A stretch of DNA of 11,600 nucleotides from contig DASUFE010000037.1 of NCBI GenBank assembly GCA_036274675.1, positions 1 to 11,600 of the forward strand, in the 5' to 3' direction. The notes beneath the pieces were generated by a model that was not told where the DNA came from, made no database searches, and saw only the letters and a program-made list of their open reading frames with translations. Below are positions 5,636 through 11,600 of the stretch, in pieces (position 1 is the first letter of the stretch; every line of letters starts with the position of its first letter). This DNA is from DASUFE01 sp036274675 (GTDB lineage: Bacteria; Pseudomonadota; Gammaproteobacteria; HTCC5015). The position numbers were made by a program, and so were the translations under genes.

Positions 5636-6658
5636 ATGAATCCGCGCACGCAATCCCTGATCGGCAAGACCGATGTCGCGGTAACGCGGCTGGGATTCGG
5701 CGCCTCCACTCTCGGCAACCTGTACCGGCGCGTGGACGATGAGACGGCGCGCGCAACCGCCACAGCGGCATGGGACAACGGCATACGGTATTTCGACACT
5801 GCGCCCCATTACGGCTTCGGCCTGAGCGAACGCCGCCTCGGCGACGTGCTGCGCGAACGTGAGGGTTATGTGCTGTCGACAAAGGTCGGACGCCTGCTGG
5901 CGCCGTGTCCGCAGGCCGGGGACAAAATGGGCTTTTGCTCGCCGATGCCATTTGAATCGGTATACGACTATTCCTACGACGCCGTGATGCGCTCCTTCGA
6001 GGACAGTCAGCAACGGCTCGGGCTGTCGCGCATCGATATCCTCTACATGCATGACATTGGGCGCGTCACCCACGGCGACCGCCACGAAGAATTGTTCGCA
6101 GTCGCGATGAACGGCGGTTACCGCGCGATGAGCGAGCTGCGCGACCAGGGACTGGTGCGCGCGATCGGTCTCGGAGTCAACGAATACGAAGTCTGCGAAC
6201 AAGCCATGGCTCACGGCGACTTCGACTGCTTCCTGCTCGCGGGTCGCTATACCCTGCTGGAACAGGAACCACTGGAAAGTTTTTTCCCGGCCTGCAGCAA
6301 GAGAGGCATTTCCATCGTGATCGGCGGCCCTTATAACTCCGGCATACTGGCGACAGGAACGAAGTCGCGGCAGGCGCTCACCTACAACTACGAAAGCGCG
6401 CCGCGCGCAGTCGTTGAGAAGGCGCGCCGCATCGAGCAATGCTGCGACGAATACAGGGTGGCGCTTGCGGCCGCCGCGCTGCAATTCACGCTGGGCCATC
6501 CGGTGGTGGCTTCGGTAATCCCCGGGCTCGGCAATCCGGAACGCGTCGCCAAAACCATCGACTTCGCGCAGACGCCGATTCCCGGCGAGTTGTGGCAGGA
6601 ATTGAAACGGCGCGGCCTGTTGCACGCGGACGCACCTGTTCCGGAGGCCATGCCGTGA
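5636..6658 (+). CDS. Aldo/keto reductase, L-fucose dehydrogenase type
   Basis: Probable NAD(P)-dependent oxidation of L-fucose (or a related aldose) to the aldonolactone, the first step of non-phosphorylating fucose catabolism in the cytoplasm. The product has 340 residues, normal for the family. I use ATG 5636; an upstream in-frame TTG at 5612 would add 8 residues but overlaps the operator region. The (alpha/beta)8 fold is visible from GKTDVAVTRLGFGASTLGNLY onward. The catalytic tetrad is complete: Asp54 and Tyr59 in RYFDTAPHYGFGLSERRLG, Lys83 in LSTKVGRLL, and His139 in DILYMHDIGR. The later QFTLGHPVVASVIPGLGNPE segment is the cofactor-phosphate side seen in this subfamily. The gene ends in a GTGA overlap with the lactonase. 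The related D-threo-aldose and L-galactose dehydrogenases cannot be distinguished by eye; context favours fucose. Confidence 0.88.
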   Translation: MNPRTQSLIGKTDVAVTRLGFGASTLGNLYRRVDDETARATATAAWDNGIRYFDTAPHYGFGLSERRLGDVLREREGYVLSTKVGRLLAPCPQAGDKMGFCSPMPFESVYDYSYDAVMRSFEDSQQRLGLSRIDILYMHDIGRVTHGDRHEELFAVAMNGGYRAMSELRDQGLVRAIGLGVNEYEVCEQAMAHGDFDCFLLAGRYTLLEQEPLESFFPACSKRGISIVIGGPYNSGILATGTKSRQALTYNYESAPRAVVEKARRIEQCCDEYRVALAAAALQFTLGHPVVASVIPGLGNPERVAKTIDFAQTPIPGELWQELKRRGLLHADAPVPEAMP

Positions 6659-7503
6659 CCGTCAGCCGGATCGACAGTCACCAGCACTTCTGGCGGCTGA
6701 GTCGCGGCGATTACGCGTGGATGAACCCGCGGCTTAAGCAAATCCAGCGCGACTTCCTGCCCGAACACCTGCGCCTGATACTGGTCTCGCACAACGTGGA
6801 GAAAACCGTGCTGGTGCAGGCGACGGCCACGCTGGCGGAAACCGAGTTCATGCTGTCGCTGGCGGATGAAACCGAGTGGGTCGCCGGCGTGGTCGGTTGG
6901 GTGGATATGGAATCGACGGAGGCCATAAAAACCCTGGAGCGGCTGCGCGGACATCCGAAGTTTAAAGGCATCCGTCCCATGATCCAGGATATCCCGGACC
7001 CGGACTGGATACTGCTGCCGGGACCGGGCAAGGTATTTGACTGGCTGGAAAAGAACCAGTTGACATTCGATGCATTGGTGAACCCAGTGCATTTGAAGAA
7101 CCTGGAAAAGCTGTTGCGCCGTCACGAGGGTTTGAGAGCGGTCATCAATCACGGCGGAAAACCCGATATCGCACACGAGAATTTCAAGAGTTGGGCCGAG
7201 GATATGCAATCGCTGGCCGCGAATACGCGCGCGCTCTGCAAGCTGTCCGGACTACTGACAGAAGCCGCGCCGGGCGCGGGTTACGAAGAGTTGTCGCCCT
7301 ACATCGACCACCTGCTCCGCTGCTTTACGCATACGCGACTGATGTGGGGCAGCGACTGGCCAGTGCTGAATCTCGCGGCGAATTATTCCGGCTGGGTCAC
7401 CATCTGCGAACACGCCCTGGCCGGACATTCCGCGCTGGAGCAGCGCGCGGTCTGGCGTGACAATGCGGCTGCTTTTTACCGCTTAGGTCGGATGCGCGCA
7501 TAA
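6655..7503 (+). CDS. L-fuconolactonase-type amidohydrolase
   Basis: Probably hydrolyses L-fuconolactone, the product of the upstream dehydrogenase, to L-fuconate. The product has 282 residues. GTG 6655 is chosen because GGAGG (6643-6647) lies 7 bases before it and it overlaps the previous stop as GTGA; an upstream extension in the same frame gives only sequence inside the reductase gene. The protein belongs to the COG3618 amidohydrolases, which have a metal-dependent TIM barrel. The first strand ends in DSHQHFW (His9, His11), with a later HGGKPDI (His166), and the C-terminal LMWGSDWPVLNL carries the catalytic Asp234. All are intact. Related members hydrolyse other sugar lactones or 2-pyrone-4,6-dicarboxylate, but the FucP-type transporter and reductase next door favour fuconolactone. 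Translation is probably coupled to the reductase. Confidence 0.9.
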   Translation: MTVSRIDSHQHFWRLSRGDYAWMNPRLKQIQRDFLPEHLRLILVSHNVEKTVLVQATATLAETEFMLSLADETEWVAGVVGWVDMESTEAIKTLERLRGHPKFKGIRPMIQDIPDPDWILLPGPGKVFDWLEKNQLTFDALVNPVHLKNLEKLLRRHEGLRAVINHGGKPDIAHENFKSWAEDMQSLAANTRALCKLSGLLTEAAPGAGYEELSPYIDHLLRCFTHTRLMWGSDWPVLNLAANYSGWVTICEHALAGHSALEQRAVWRDNAAAFYRLGRMRA

Positions 7504-7559
7504 TATATTGCAGGCGGCGCTGCGAACCGGAATTGATACCGAGGGGATGTATAAATAAA

Positions 7560-8864
7560 GTGAAATCGACGCAGCATGCGCACACAGCGGCAGCCGGCTC
7601 GTTCATCGGCGCCGGCTATCGCCCCGCCTTCGTGCTGGTGACCAGCCTGTTCTTCATGTGGGCGCTGGCGAACGGCCTGAACGATATCCTGGTCAAGCAG
7701 TTCCAGAAAGCGCTGGCCTTGAACCGCGGGCAGGCGGGTTTCATCCAGTTCGCCTTCTATATCGGCTACTTCGTGATGGCGCTGCCGGCGGGCCTCGTCA
7801 TGCGGCGCTTCGGCTACAAAAACAGCATCCTGTTCGGCCTGCTGCTGTACATGACGGGCGCCCTGCTGTTCTATCCCGCCGCTGAAACGCGCAGTTACGC
7901 ATTCTTCCTCGCGGCGCTGTTCGTAATCGCCTCGGGCCTGACTTTTCTCGAAACGGCCGCCAACCCCTATATCACCGTCATGGGCGGCATTGAGCGGGGA
8001 CCGCAGCGGCTGAATCTGGCGCAATCCTTCAACGGCCTGGGCGTTTCGCTGGCGCCGCTGCTCGGCGGCATCTACATTTTTTCCGGTGTCGAACTGTCTG
8101 AGCAGGAACTGGCGCGAATGAGCCCGGCCGAGGTCGAGGCGTTCCGCATCGCTGAAGCCGGAGCGGTACAGGTTCCCTACCTGGTGCTGGCCGGAGCGGT
8201 AGCGCTGGTCGCTTTCCTGATCGCCATCACACGCATGCCGCAAATCACCCCCCCAGATGAGGCCTCCGGCGACGGGCACAAGCGAGCCCTGCGCGAGTTG
8301 ATGGCTGCGCCGCACCTGAAACCGGCCGTGATCGCGCAAGCCTTCTACGTGGGCGCACAGGTCTGCGTCTGGAGCTACTTCATCGACTATTCGATCGAGG
8401 TGCTGCCGGGGACCACGGAGAAACAGGCCGCCCACTATCTGTGGCTCAGTCTGACGCTGTTCATGCTGGGACGTTTTCTGGGAACCCTGCTCATGCAGTT
8501 CATCTCCCCGGCTCGCCTGCTTGCCGCCTATGCCGGCGCGGGCGCCGGCTTATGCGGCCTTGCAATCGCGCTTGACGGTATACCGGCCGTCGTCGCGCTG
8601 GGGCTGACCAGTCCCTGCATGTCGATCATGTTCCCGACCATCTTCGCGCTCGGCATCCGCGGCCTGGGCAAGCATACGGAGCTCGGAGCCTCGCTCATCG
8701 TCATGGCGATCATCGGCGGCGCGATCCTGCCGCCGGCCATGGGATTTCTGTCGGAGTATGCGAACATGCGGCTCTCGGTGGCGCTGCCGCTGGCCTGCTT
8801 CCTGGCGGTGTTGCTGTTCGCGCTCCGGGAAACGTACAAGCTTGAATCGGAAAAAGGTGCGTGA
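7560..8864 (+). CDS. fucP: L-fucose:H+ symporter, FucP-type MFS transporter
   Basis: Inner-membrane uptake of L-fucose driven by protons. The product has 434 residues from GTG 7560, with 12 expected membrane helices, close to the E. coli FucP length. The key acidic residues of FucP are conserved: Asp42 in FFMWALANGLNDILVKQFQ (E. coli Asp46) and Glu131 in LTFLETAANPYITVMG (E. coli Glu135), with the same spacing of 89 residues. Further family blocks are GFIQFAFYIGYFVMALPAG, RLNLAQSFNGLG and the SPCMSIMFPTIFALGIRGLG loop. The start is uncertain: GAGGGG at 7541-7546 is 13 bases from the GTG, and the only other in-frame start (TTG 7533) has no ribosome site. It lies 56 bases after the lactonase and 1 base before the hydrolase. 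Related FucP-family members carry glucose/galactose or N-acetylglucosamine, but the neighbouring enzymes favour fucose. Confidence 0.9.
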   Translation: MKSTQHAHTAAAGSFIGAGYRPAFVLVTSLFFMWALANGLNDILVKQFQKALALNRGQAGFIQFAFYIGYFVMALPAGLVMRRFGYKNSILFGLLLYMTGALLFYPAAETRSYAFFLAALFVIASGLTFLETAANPYITVMGGIERGPQRLNLAQSFNGLGVSLAPLLGGIYIFSGVELSEQELARMSPAEVEAFRIAEAGAVQVPYLVLAGAVALVAFLIAITRMPQITPPDEASGDGHKRALRELMAAPHLKPAVIAQAFYVGAQVCVWSYFIDYSIEVLPGTTEKQAAHYLWLSLTLFMLGRFLGTLLMQFISPARLLAAYAGAGAGLCGLAIALDGIPAVVALGLTSPCMSIMFPTIFALGIRGLGKHTELGASLIVMAIIGGAILPPAMGFLSEYANMRLSVALPLACFLAVLLFALRETYKLESEKGA

Positions 8865-8865
8865 A

Positions 8866-9708
8866 ATGAAATTATTGAGATACGGCGACAAGGGCAGCGA
8901 ACGTCCGGGAATGCTGGACAAGGACGGCGCCATCCGCGATATTTCCTCCATCACGCCGGATATTGACGGCGCCTTCCTGGCCAGCAAGCAATTCGCGGCC
9001 CTGAAAGAGACGAATCAATCCGCGCTGCCGCGGGTGGACAGACCGGGCCGCATCGCCGAACCGGTGGCGCGCGTGGGCAAATTAGTCTGCGTGGGGCTCA
9101 ACTACGCGGATCACGCGAAAGAATCCGGCGCGCAGGTTCCACCGGAACCGGTGCTGTTTATGAAAGCCACTTCCGCGATTTCGGGACCCTTCGATAACGT
9201 GGTGCTGCCGCGCGATTCGAAAAAGTCCGACTGGGAAGTGGAGCTTGGCGTCATCATCGGCAAGCCGGCCAAATATGTTTCCGAAAGCAACGCACTGGAT
9301 TACATTGCCGGTTTCTGCGTGGTCAACGATCTCTCTGAACGGGAATTCCAGATCGAGCACCACGGCCAGTGGGTAAAGGGCAAGAGCTGCGATACTTTCG
9401 CGCCCTTCGGCCCTTATCTCGTTACACCGGACGAGGCGGGCGATTTCAACAAGCTCGGCATCTGGCTGGAGCTGAACGGCAAGCGGGTTCAGAACGGCAG
9501 CACCGGCACCATGGTGTACAAAGTGCCGTTCCTGCTGCATTACATCAGCCGCTTCATGAGCCTGCAGCCGGGCGATATCATCTCCACCGGCACTCCTCCC
9601 GGGGTCGGCCTCGGCATGAAGCCGCCGACATACCTCAAGGCGGGTGATGTGATGCGTCTCGGCATCGACGGCCTCGGCGAACAGCAGCAGACGGTTGTTT
9701 CAGAATAA
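8866..9708 (+). CDS. Fumarylacetoacetate hydrolase-family enzyme, probable 2,4-diketo-3-deoxy-L-fuconate hydrolase
   Basis: The family cleaves acylpyruvates. In the Xanthomonas-type fucose pathway this member splits 2,4-diketo-3-deoxy-L-fuconate to pyruvate and L-lactate. The product has 280 residues from ATG 8866, 1 base after the transporter stop, so it is surely co-transcribed. The short N-terminal domain (about 1-68) starts MKLLRYGDKGSERPGML. The catalytic FAH domain begins GKLVCVGLNYADHAKESG. The metal ligands are visible as Glu124 and Glu126 (DWEVELGVIIG) and Asp155 (VNDLSERE), with Lys173 in VKGKSCDTFAPFGPYL and the closing GDIISTGTPPGVGLG loop. All expected residues are intact. The same subfamily includes ureidoglycolate lyase-like and other acylpyruvases, so the substrate is assigned from context. 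It is the last gene of the operon. Confidence 0.88.
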   Translation: MKLLRYGDKGSERPGMLDKDGAIRDISSITPDIDGAFLASKQFAALKETNQSALPRVDRPGRIAEPVARVGKLVCVGLNYADHAKESGAQVPPEPVLFMKATSAISGPFDNVVLPRDSKKSDWEVELGVIIGKPAKYVSESNALDYIAGFCVVNDLSEREFQIEHHGQWVKGKSCDTFAPFGPYLVTPDEAGDFNKLGIWLELNGKRVQNGSTGTMVYKVPFLLHYISRFMSLQPGDIISTGTPPGVGLGMKPPTYLKAGDVMRLGIDGLGEQQQTVVSE

Positions 9709-9717
9709 AAATACCTC

Positions 9718-9748
9718 TCGCCAAGATCGCCAAGATCGCCAAGATCGC
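9718..9748. repeat. Short tandem repeat, 9-bp unit
   Basis: The unit CGCCAAGAT occurs three times in a row (about 9719-9745), with partial units on either side, 10 bases after the hydrolase stop. It lies in the convergent gap and resembles intergenic CGC(A/C)AAGA-type tandem tracts seen in other bacterial genomes. Confidence 0.8.
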
Positions 9749-9786
9749 AAAAAATTAAAACCAAGAAATCCCCGGAGAGCGCGGCC

Positions 9787-9812
9787 CGCGGGAACCTCAT
9801 AACGATCCCGCG
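9787..9812. terminator. Weak hairpin between the convergent operons
   Basis: CGCGGGA (9787-9793) pairs with TCCCGCG (9806-9812) around a 12-base loop and is followed by TTT. It is the only plausible stem in the 167-base gap after the fucose operon. The long loop and short T-run make it a weak terminator candidate. Nothing else is visible in this gap apart from the tandem repeat. Confidence 0.35.
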
Positions 9813-9875
9813 TTTACTCCGCGAACGTTTTGCCCGCAGCAACTTTTCGAGCTCCGAGAGAGGTCTTCTTTATTT

Positions 9876-10847
9876 TTATCTGGGAGGCTTTTCCAAATGA
9901 TTTCCGCGTTCGCGCGCACCCTGATTTAAATTCCCGAACTCGAGCTTGCGCTTTCTCGGAATTCTCTTCTTGCGCGCGCCCCCAGCCGTCTTTTCACCCG
10001 GCGGCCTTCCGTAATTGGCGTGCACATAGGTGAATTCGGCGCCGAGCAGCAGAATGCTCGATGAGTAATAGACCCAGACCAGCAGCAACACCAGCGAGCC
10101 TGCGCCGCCATAGGCGGACGCGATGTCGCTGTTCCCGATATACAGGCCGATCAGATATTTTCCGATCATGAAGAGCAAGGCAGTCACCACTGCGCCGACC
10201 CAGACGTCCTTCCATTTTATCTTCACGTCCGGCAACAGCTTGTAGATCAGGGCCATGACCACCGATACGATCAGTAACGAAACGGCGAAATTGATGCCGG
10301 CGACTATATAGGCCGTGGCCTCTGAAAAATAACCCTTGATCAGGTTGATGAACAACACGATCGCGGTGTCGATCACCAGCGAAACCAGCAGTATGAAACC
10401 CAGACTGACCACCATCGCGAAACTGAGCAGGCGATGGGTAACGAAATTGATCATTCCGTGCCGGGCAGGATTCGGCTTTGCATTCCAGATATGGTTCAAG
10501 GCCTCCTGCAGCGAGACGAACACCGTGGTGGCGCTCAGCAGCAGCGTGCCGATGCCGACAATTTTCGCCCACATCGTATACCCTATATCTCCGCTGGCCT
10601 TCAAAATGGTGCGGACGGCTTCCGCGCTGTCCTTGCCGAACAGTGACTGAATCTGCTCAAGCAGGCTCTGCCTGACCAGCGCATCGTCGTAGATGGAGGC
10701 CGCGATCCAGATACTGATCAACAGCATCGCCGGCAGGGAAAAGATGGTGTAAAAAGCGATACCGGCGCTGAAGCTGACGGGATTGTCCGCCAGGAATTTC
10801 TTTACCGTCTCCTTGCCGAGGTTCCAGTACTTCCGGTATAGCCTCAT
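9876..10847 (-). CDS. YihY/BrkB-family inner-membrane protein
   Basis: This encodes 323 residues from ATG 10847, one base after the stop of the preceding gene (TGA-C-ATG). An in-frame start 14 codons upstream lies within that gene and is less likely. The N-terminal block DNPVSFSAGIAFYTIFSLPAMLLI is typical of the family (formerly annotated as ribonuclease BN, now regarded as membrane proteins of uncertain role). So are the IWNAKPNPARHGMINFVTHRLLSFAMV loop, the LLPDVKIKWKDVWVGAVVTALLF segment and the YGGAGSLVLLLVWVYYSSSILLLGAEFTYVHA ending. About six membrane helices are visible. The C-terminal tail (about 290-323) is strongly basic and hydrophilic. Some members have been proposed as virulence or transport factors, but the function here is unknown. 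Its ribosome site is poor, so translation is probably coupled to the upstream gene. Confidence 0.92.
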   Translation of the reverse strand: MRLYRKYWNLGKETVKKFLADNPVSFSAGIAFYTIFSLPAMLLISIWIAASIYDDALVRQSLLEQIQSLFGKDSAEAVRTILKASGDIGYTMWAKIVGIGTLLLSATTVFVSLQEALNHIWNAKPNPARHGMINFVTHRLLSFAMVVSLGFILLVSLVIDTAIVLFINLIKGYFSEATAYIVAGINFAVSLLIVSVVMALIYKLLPDVKIKWKDVWVGAVVTALLFMIGKYLIGLYIGNSDIASAYGGAGSLVLLLVWVYYSSSILLLGAEFTYVHANYGRPPGEKTAGGARKKRIPRKRKLEFGNLNQGARERGNHLEKPPR

Positions 10848-10848
10848 G

Positions 10849-11454
10849 TCACCGTCCGGCCCTGCTGTATGCCGCGGCTTGCTGCGCATAGAAGGTTATC
10901 GTCTTCGTGTTCTGCAGCACATCGCCGTCATCGTTCACGACCTGCGCCATCAACTGATGGCTGCCGCGATCCAGGCCCGGCAGGCTGATCCTGGTGTCGC
11001 GCGTTACGTAACTGACTGCGCCGTCGACAATCACTTCAATACGGTGGCCGGCATCCACGTCGAGCGGCGGATCAACGGACAGTACGAGCTGGACGATGGA
11101 ACCGTTGATCGGCACCGTCTCGTTCTGGCGGGGATTGAGTATGTCGAGATTGTAATTATTTCCGACGACCGCGGCGCTCTCTTCCCGCTGCGTGGTGTCT
11201 TCCGCCAGCTGCATCTGCGGCCGCATCGGGTCCTCCATGGCGGACTCATCCTGCTCGGGGGGCGGGATAACACTCAGCTCCGGCATATCGATCGCTTTTG
11301 CGCCGGGGCCGGGAGGCGTATTGGTATAAAGAGGGACGCCGTACTCGTCCGTGGTTTTATATATTTTCTCCGCGGCATACATATAGGCCGGGGCCGATCC
11401 GCACATAATCACGTAAAACGCATACGCGTTCCAACCTGCTTTCTTCTTTCGCAT
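10849..11454 (-). CDS. DUF4124-domain exported protein with C-terminal Ig-like domain
   Basis: This encodes 201 residues from ATG 11454, with AGGAGGAGAG (11470-11461) at the right distance; a longer in-frame opening to 11589 has no ribosome site. A basic N-terminus (RKKK) and hydrophobic stretch end in an APAYMYA-AEK cleavage region. The mature protein opens with IYKTTDEYGVPLYTNTPP, the DUF4124 signature (aromatic/Gly-Val pattern before TPP). A low-complexity acidic linker follows (about 70-105), then a beta-sandwich from LDILNPRQNETVPINGSIVQL. That part contains HRIEVIVDGAVSY and a LDRGSHQLMAQVVNDDGDVL repeat-like core, as in the C-terminal Ig-like domain of related DUF4124 proteins and penicillin-binding protein 1C. 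It is probably periplasmic and its molecular role is unknown. In many relatives it lies next to glnA and ntrBC; that cannot be checked here because the window ends. Confidence 0.85.
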   Translation of the reverse strand: MRKKKAGWNAYAFYVIMCGSAPAYMYAAEKIYKTTDEYGVPLYTNTPPGPGAKAIDMPELSVIPPPEQDESAMEDPMRPQMQLAEDTTQREESAAVVGNNYNLDILNPRQNETVPINGSIVQLVLSVDPPLDVDAGHRIEVIVDGAVSYVTRDTRISLPGLDRGSHQLMAQVVNDDGDVLQNTKTITFYAQQAAAYSRAGR

Positions 11455-11584
11455 GGATAACTCTCCTCCTGAAGGTGGTAAGGAGGAAAATGCAAGCGGC
11501 ATACCGGTGAGATATGCGGGCTTTTGCGCAGCCCGGGCCCATCGCTGCCACTGGAAAAAGAAAAGAAGAAAAGATGTTTCGCCC

Positions 11585-11597
11585 GCCACTGAGTGGC
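11585..11597. repeat. 13-bp palindrome at the right edge
   Basis: GCCACT-G-AGTGGC is a perfect 6-bp inverted repeat with a single central base, about 130 bases upstream of the DUF4124 gene. It may be part of an operator or of a larger element cut by the window edge. Confidence 0.4.
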
Positions 11598-11600
11598 CAA

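Noticed and set aside
5564..6625. Long open frame (353 codons) on the minus strand opposite the aldo/keto reductase
   Set aside because: It mirrors codon bias of a GC-rich real gene with a complete catalytic tetrad. The translation is low-complexity and has no start signal.
7476..8435. Open frame of 319 codons on the minus strand opposite fucP
   Set aside because: The plus strand encodes a well-conserved transporter here. The antisense product is rich in Gln, Arg and His with no domain.
9718..9748. CRISPR-like array
   Set aside because: The unit is only 9 bases with no spacers between copies, so it is a simple tandem repeat.
10783..11460. Open frame of 225 codons on the plus strand opposite the DUF4124 gene
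   Set aside because: The minus strand carries a signal peptide, DUF4124 signature and ribosome site, and the plus product has none.

Overview
The window looks like a proteobacterial chromosome segment, most likely beta- or gammaproteobacterial. The reasons are a RAYT transposase with GTAG-type REP hairpins, a DUF4124 protein next to a YihY/BrkB membrane protein, Shine-Dalgarno GGAGG sites, and a non-phosphorylating L-fucose pathway like that described in Xanthomonas. These are family-level impressions; no rRNA or tRNA is present to fix the taxon.

Region 1 (1-2710) is accessory and visibly AT-richer than the rest. It starts inside a REP-associated tyrosine transposase, with a REP hairpin 1 base after its stop codon. 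A compact three-gene cassette of unrecognised proteins follows (553-1827): a multi-pass membrane protein, a small anchored periplasmic helical protein and a small cytoplasmic helical protein. Next comes an ORF6N-domain gene that has lost its N-terminus. Its last ~150 coding bases plus 30 bases of 3' flank are duplicated 282 bp downstream, and a head-to-head REP pair of a second class lies exactly between the copies.

Region 2 (2830-4600) holds secreted or envelope proteins: a DUF4431-like exported protein, a headless fragment that may be DUF4468-like, and a type I membrane protein with a C-terminal anchor. It ends in a strong rho-independent terminator.

Region 3 (4700-9710) is the best-understood part and is GC-rich. 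An IclR-family regulator with a good sigma70 promoter precedes a tightly packed co-directional operon: aldo/keto reductase (L-fucose dehydrogenase type), L-fuconolactonase-type amidohydrolase (4-bp overlap), FucP-type L-fucose:H+ symporter, and an FAH-family acylpyruvate-type hydrolase (1-base gap). Together they cover uptake, oxidation, lactone opening and the final C-C cleavage to pyruvate plus lactate. The two middle steps, fuconate dehydratase and 2-keto-3-deoxyfuconate dehydrogenase, are not in the window. A perfect palindrome TGGTTTA-N5-TAAACCA just before the operon is the likely regulator site.

Region 4 (9876-11600) is convergent, on the minus strand: a DUF4124 exported protein followed 1 base later by a YihY/BrkB membrane protein. 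The 167-base convergent gap contains a 9-bp tandem repeat and a weak hairpin.

I did not find a clear novel multi-gene system. The best candidates for something undescribed are the three-gene AT-rich cassette and the REP-bracketed ORF6N duplication.
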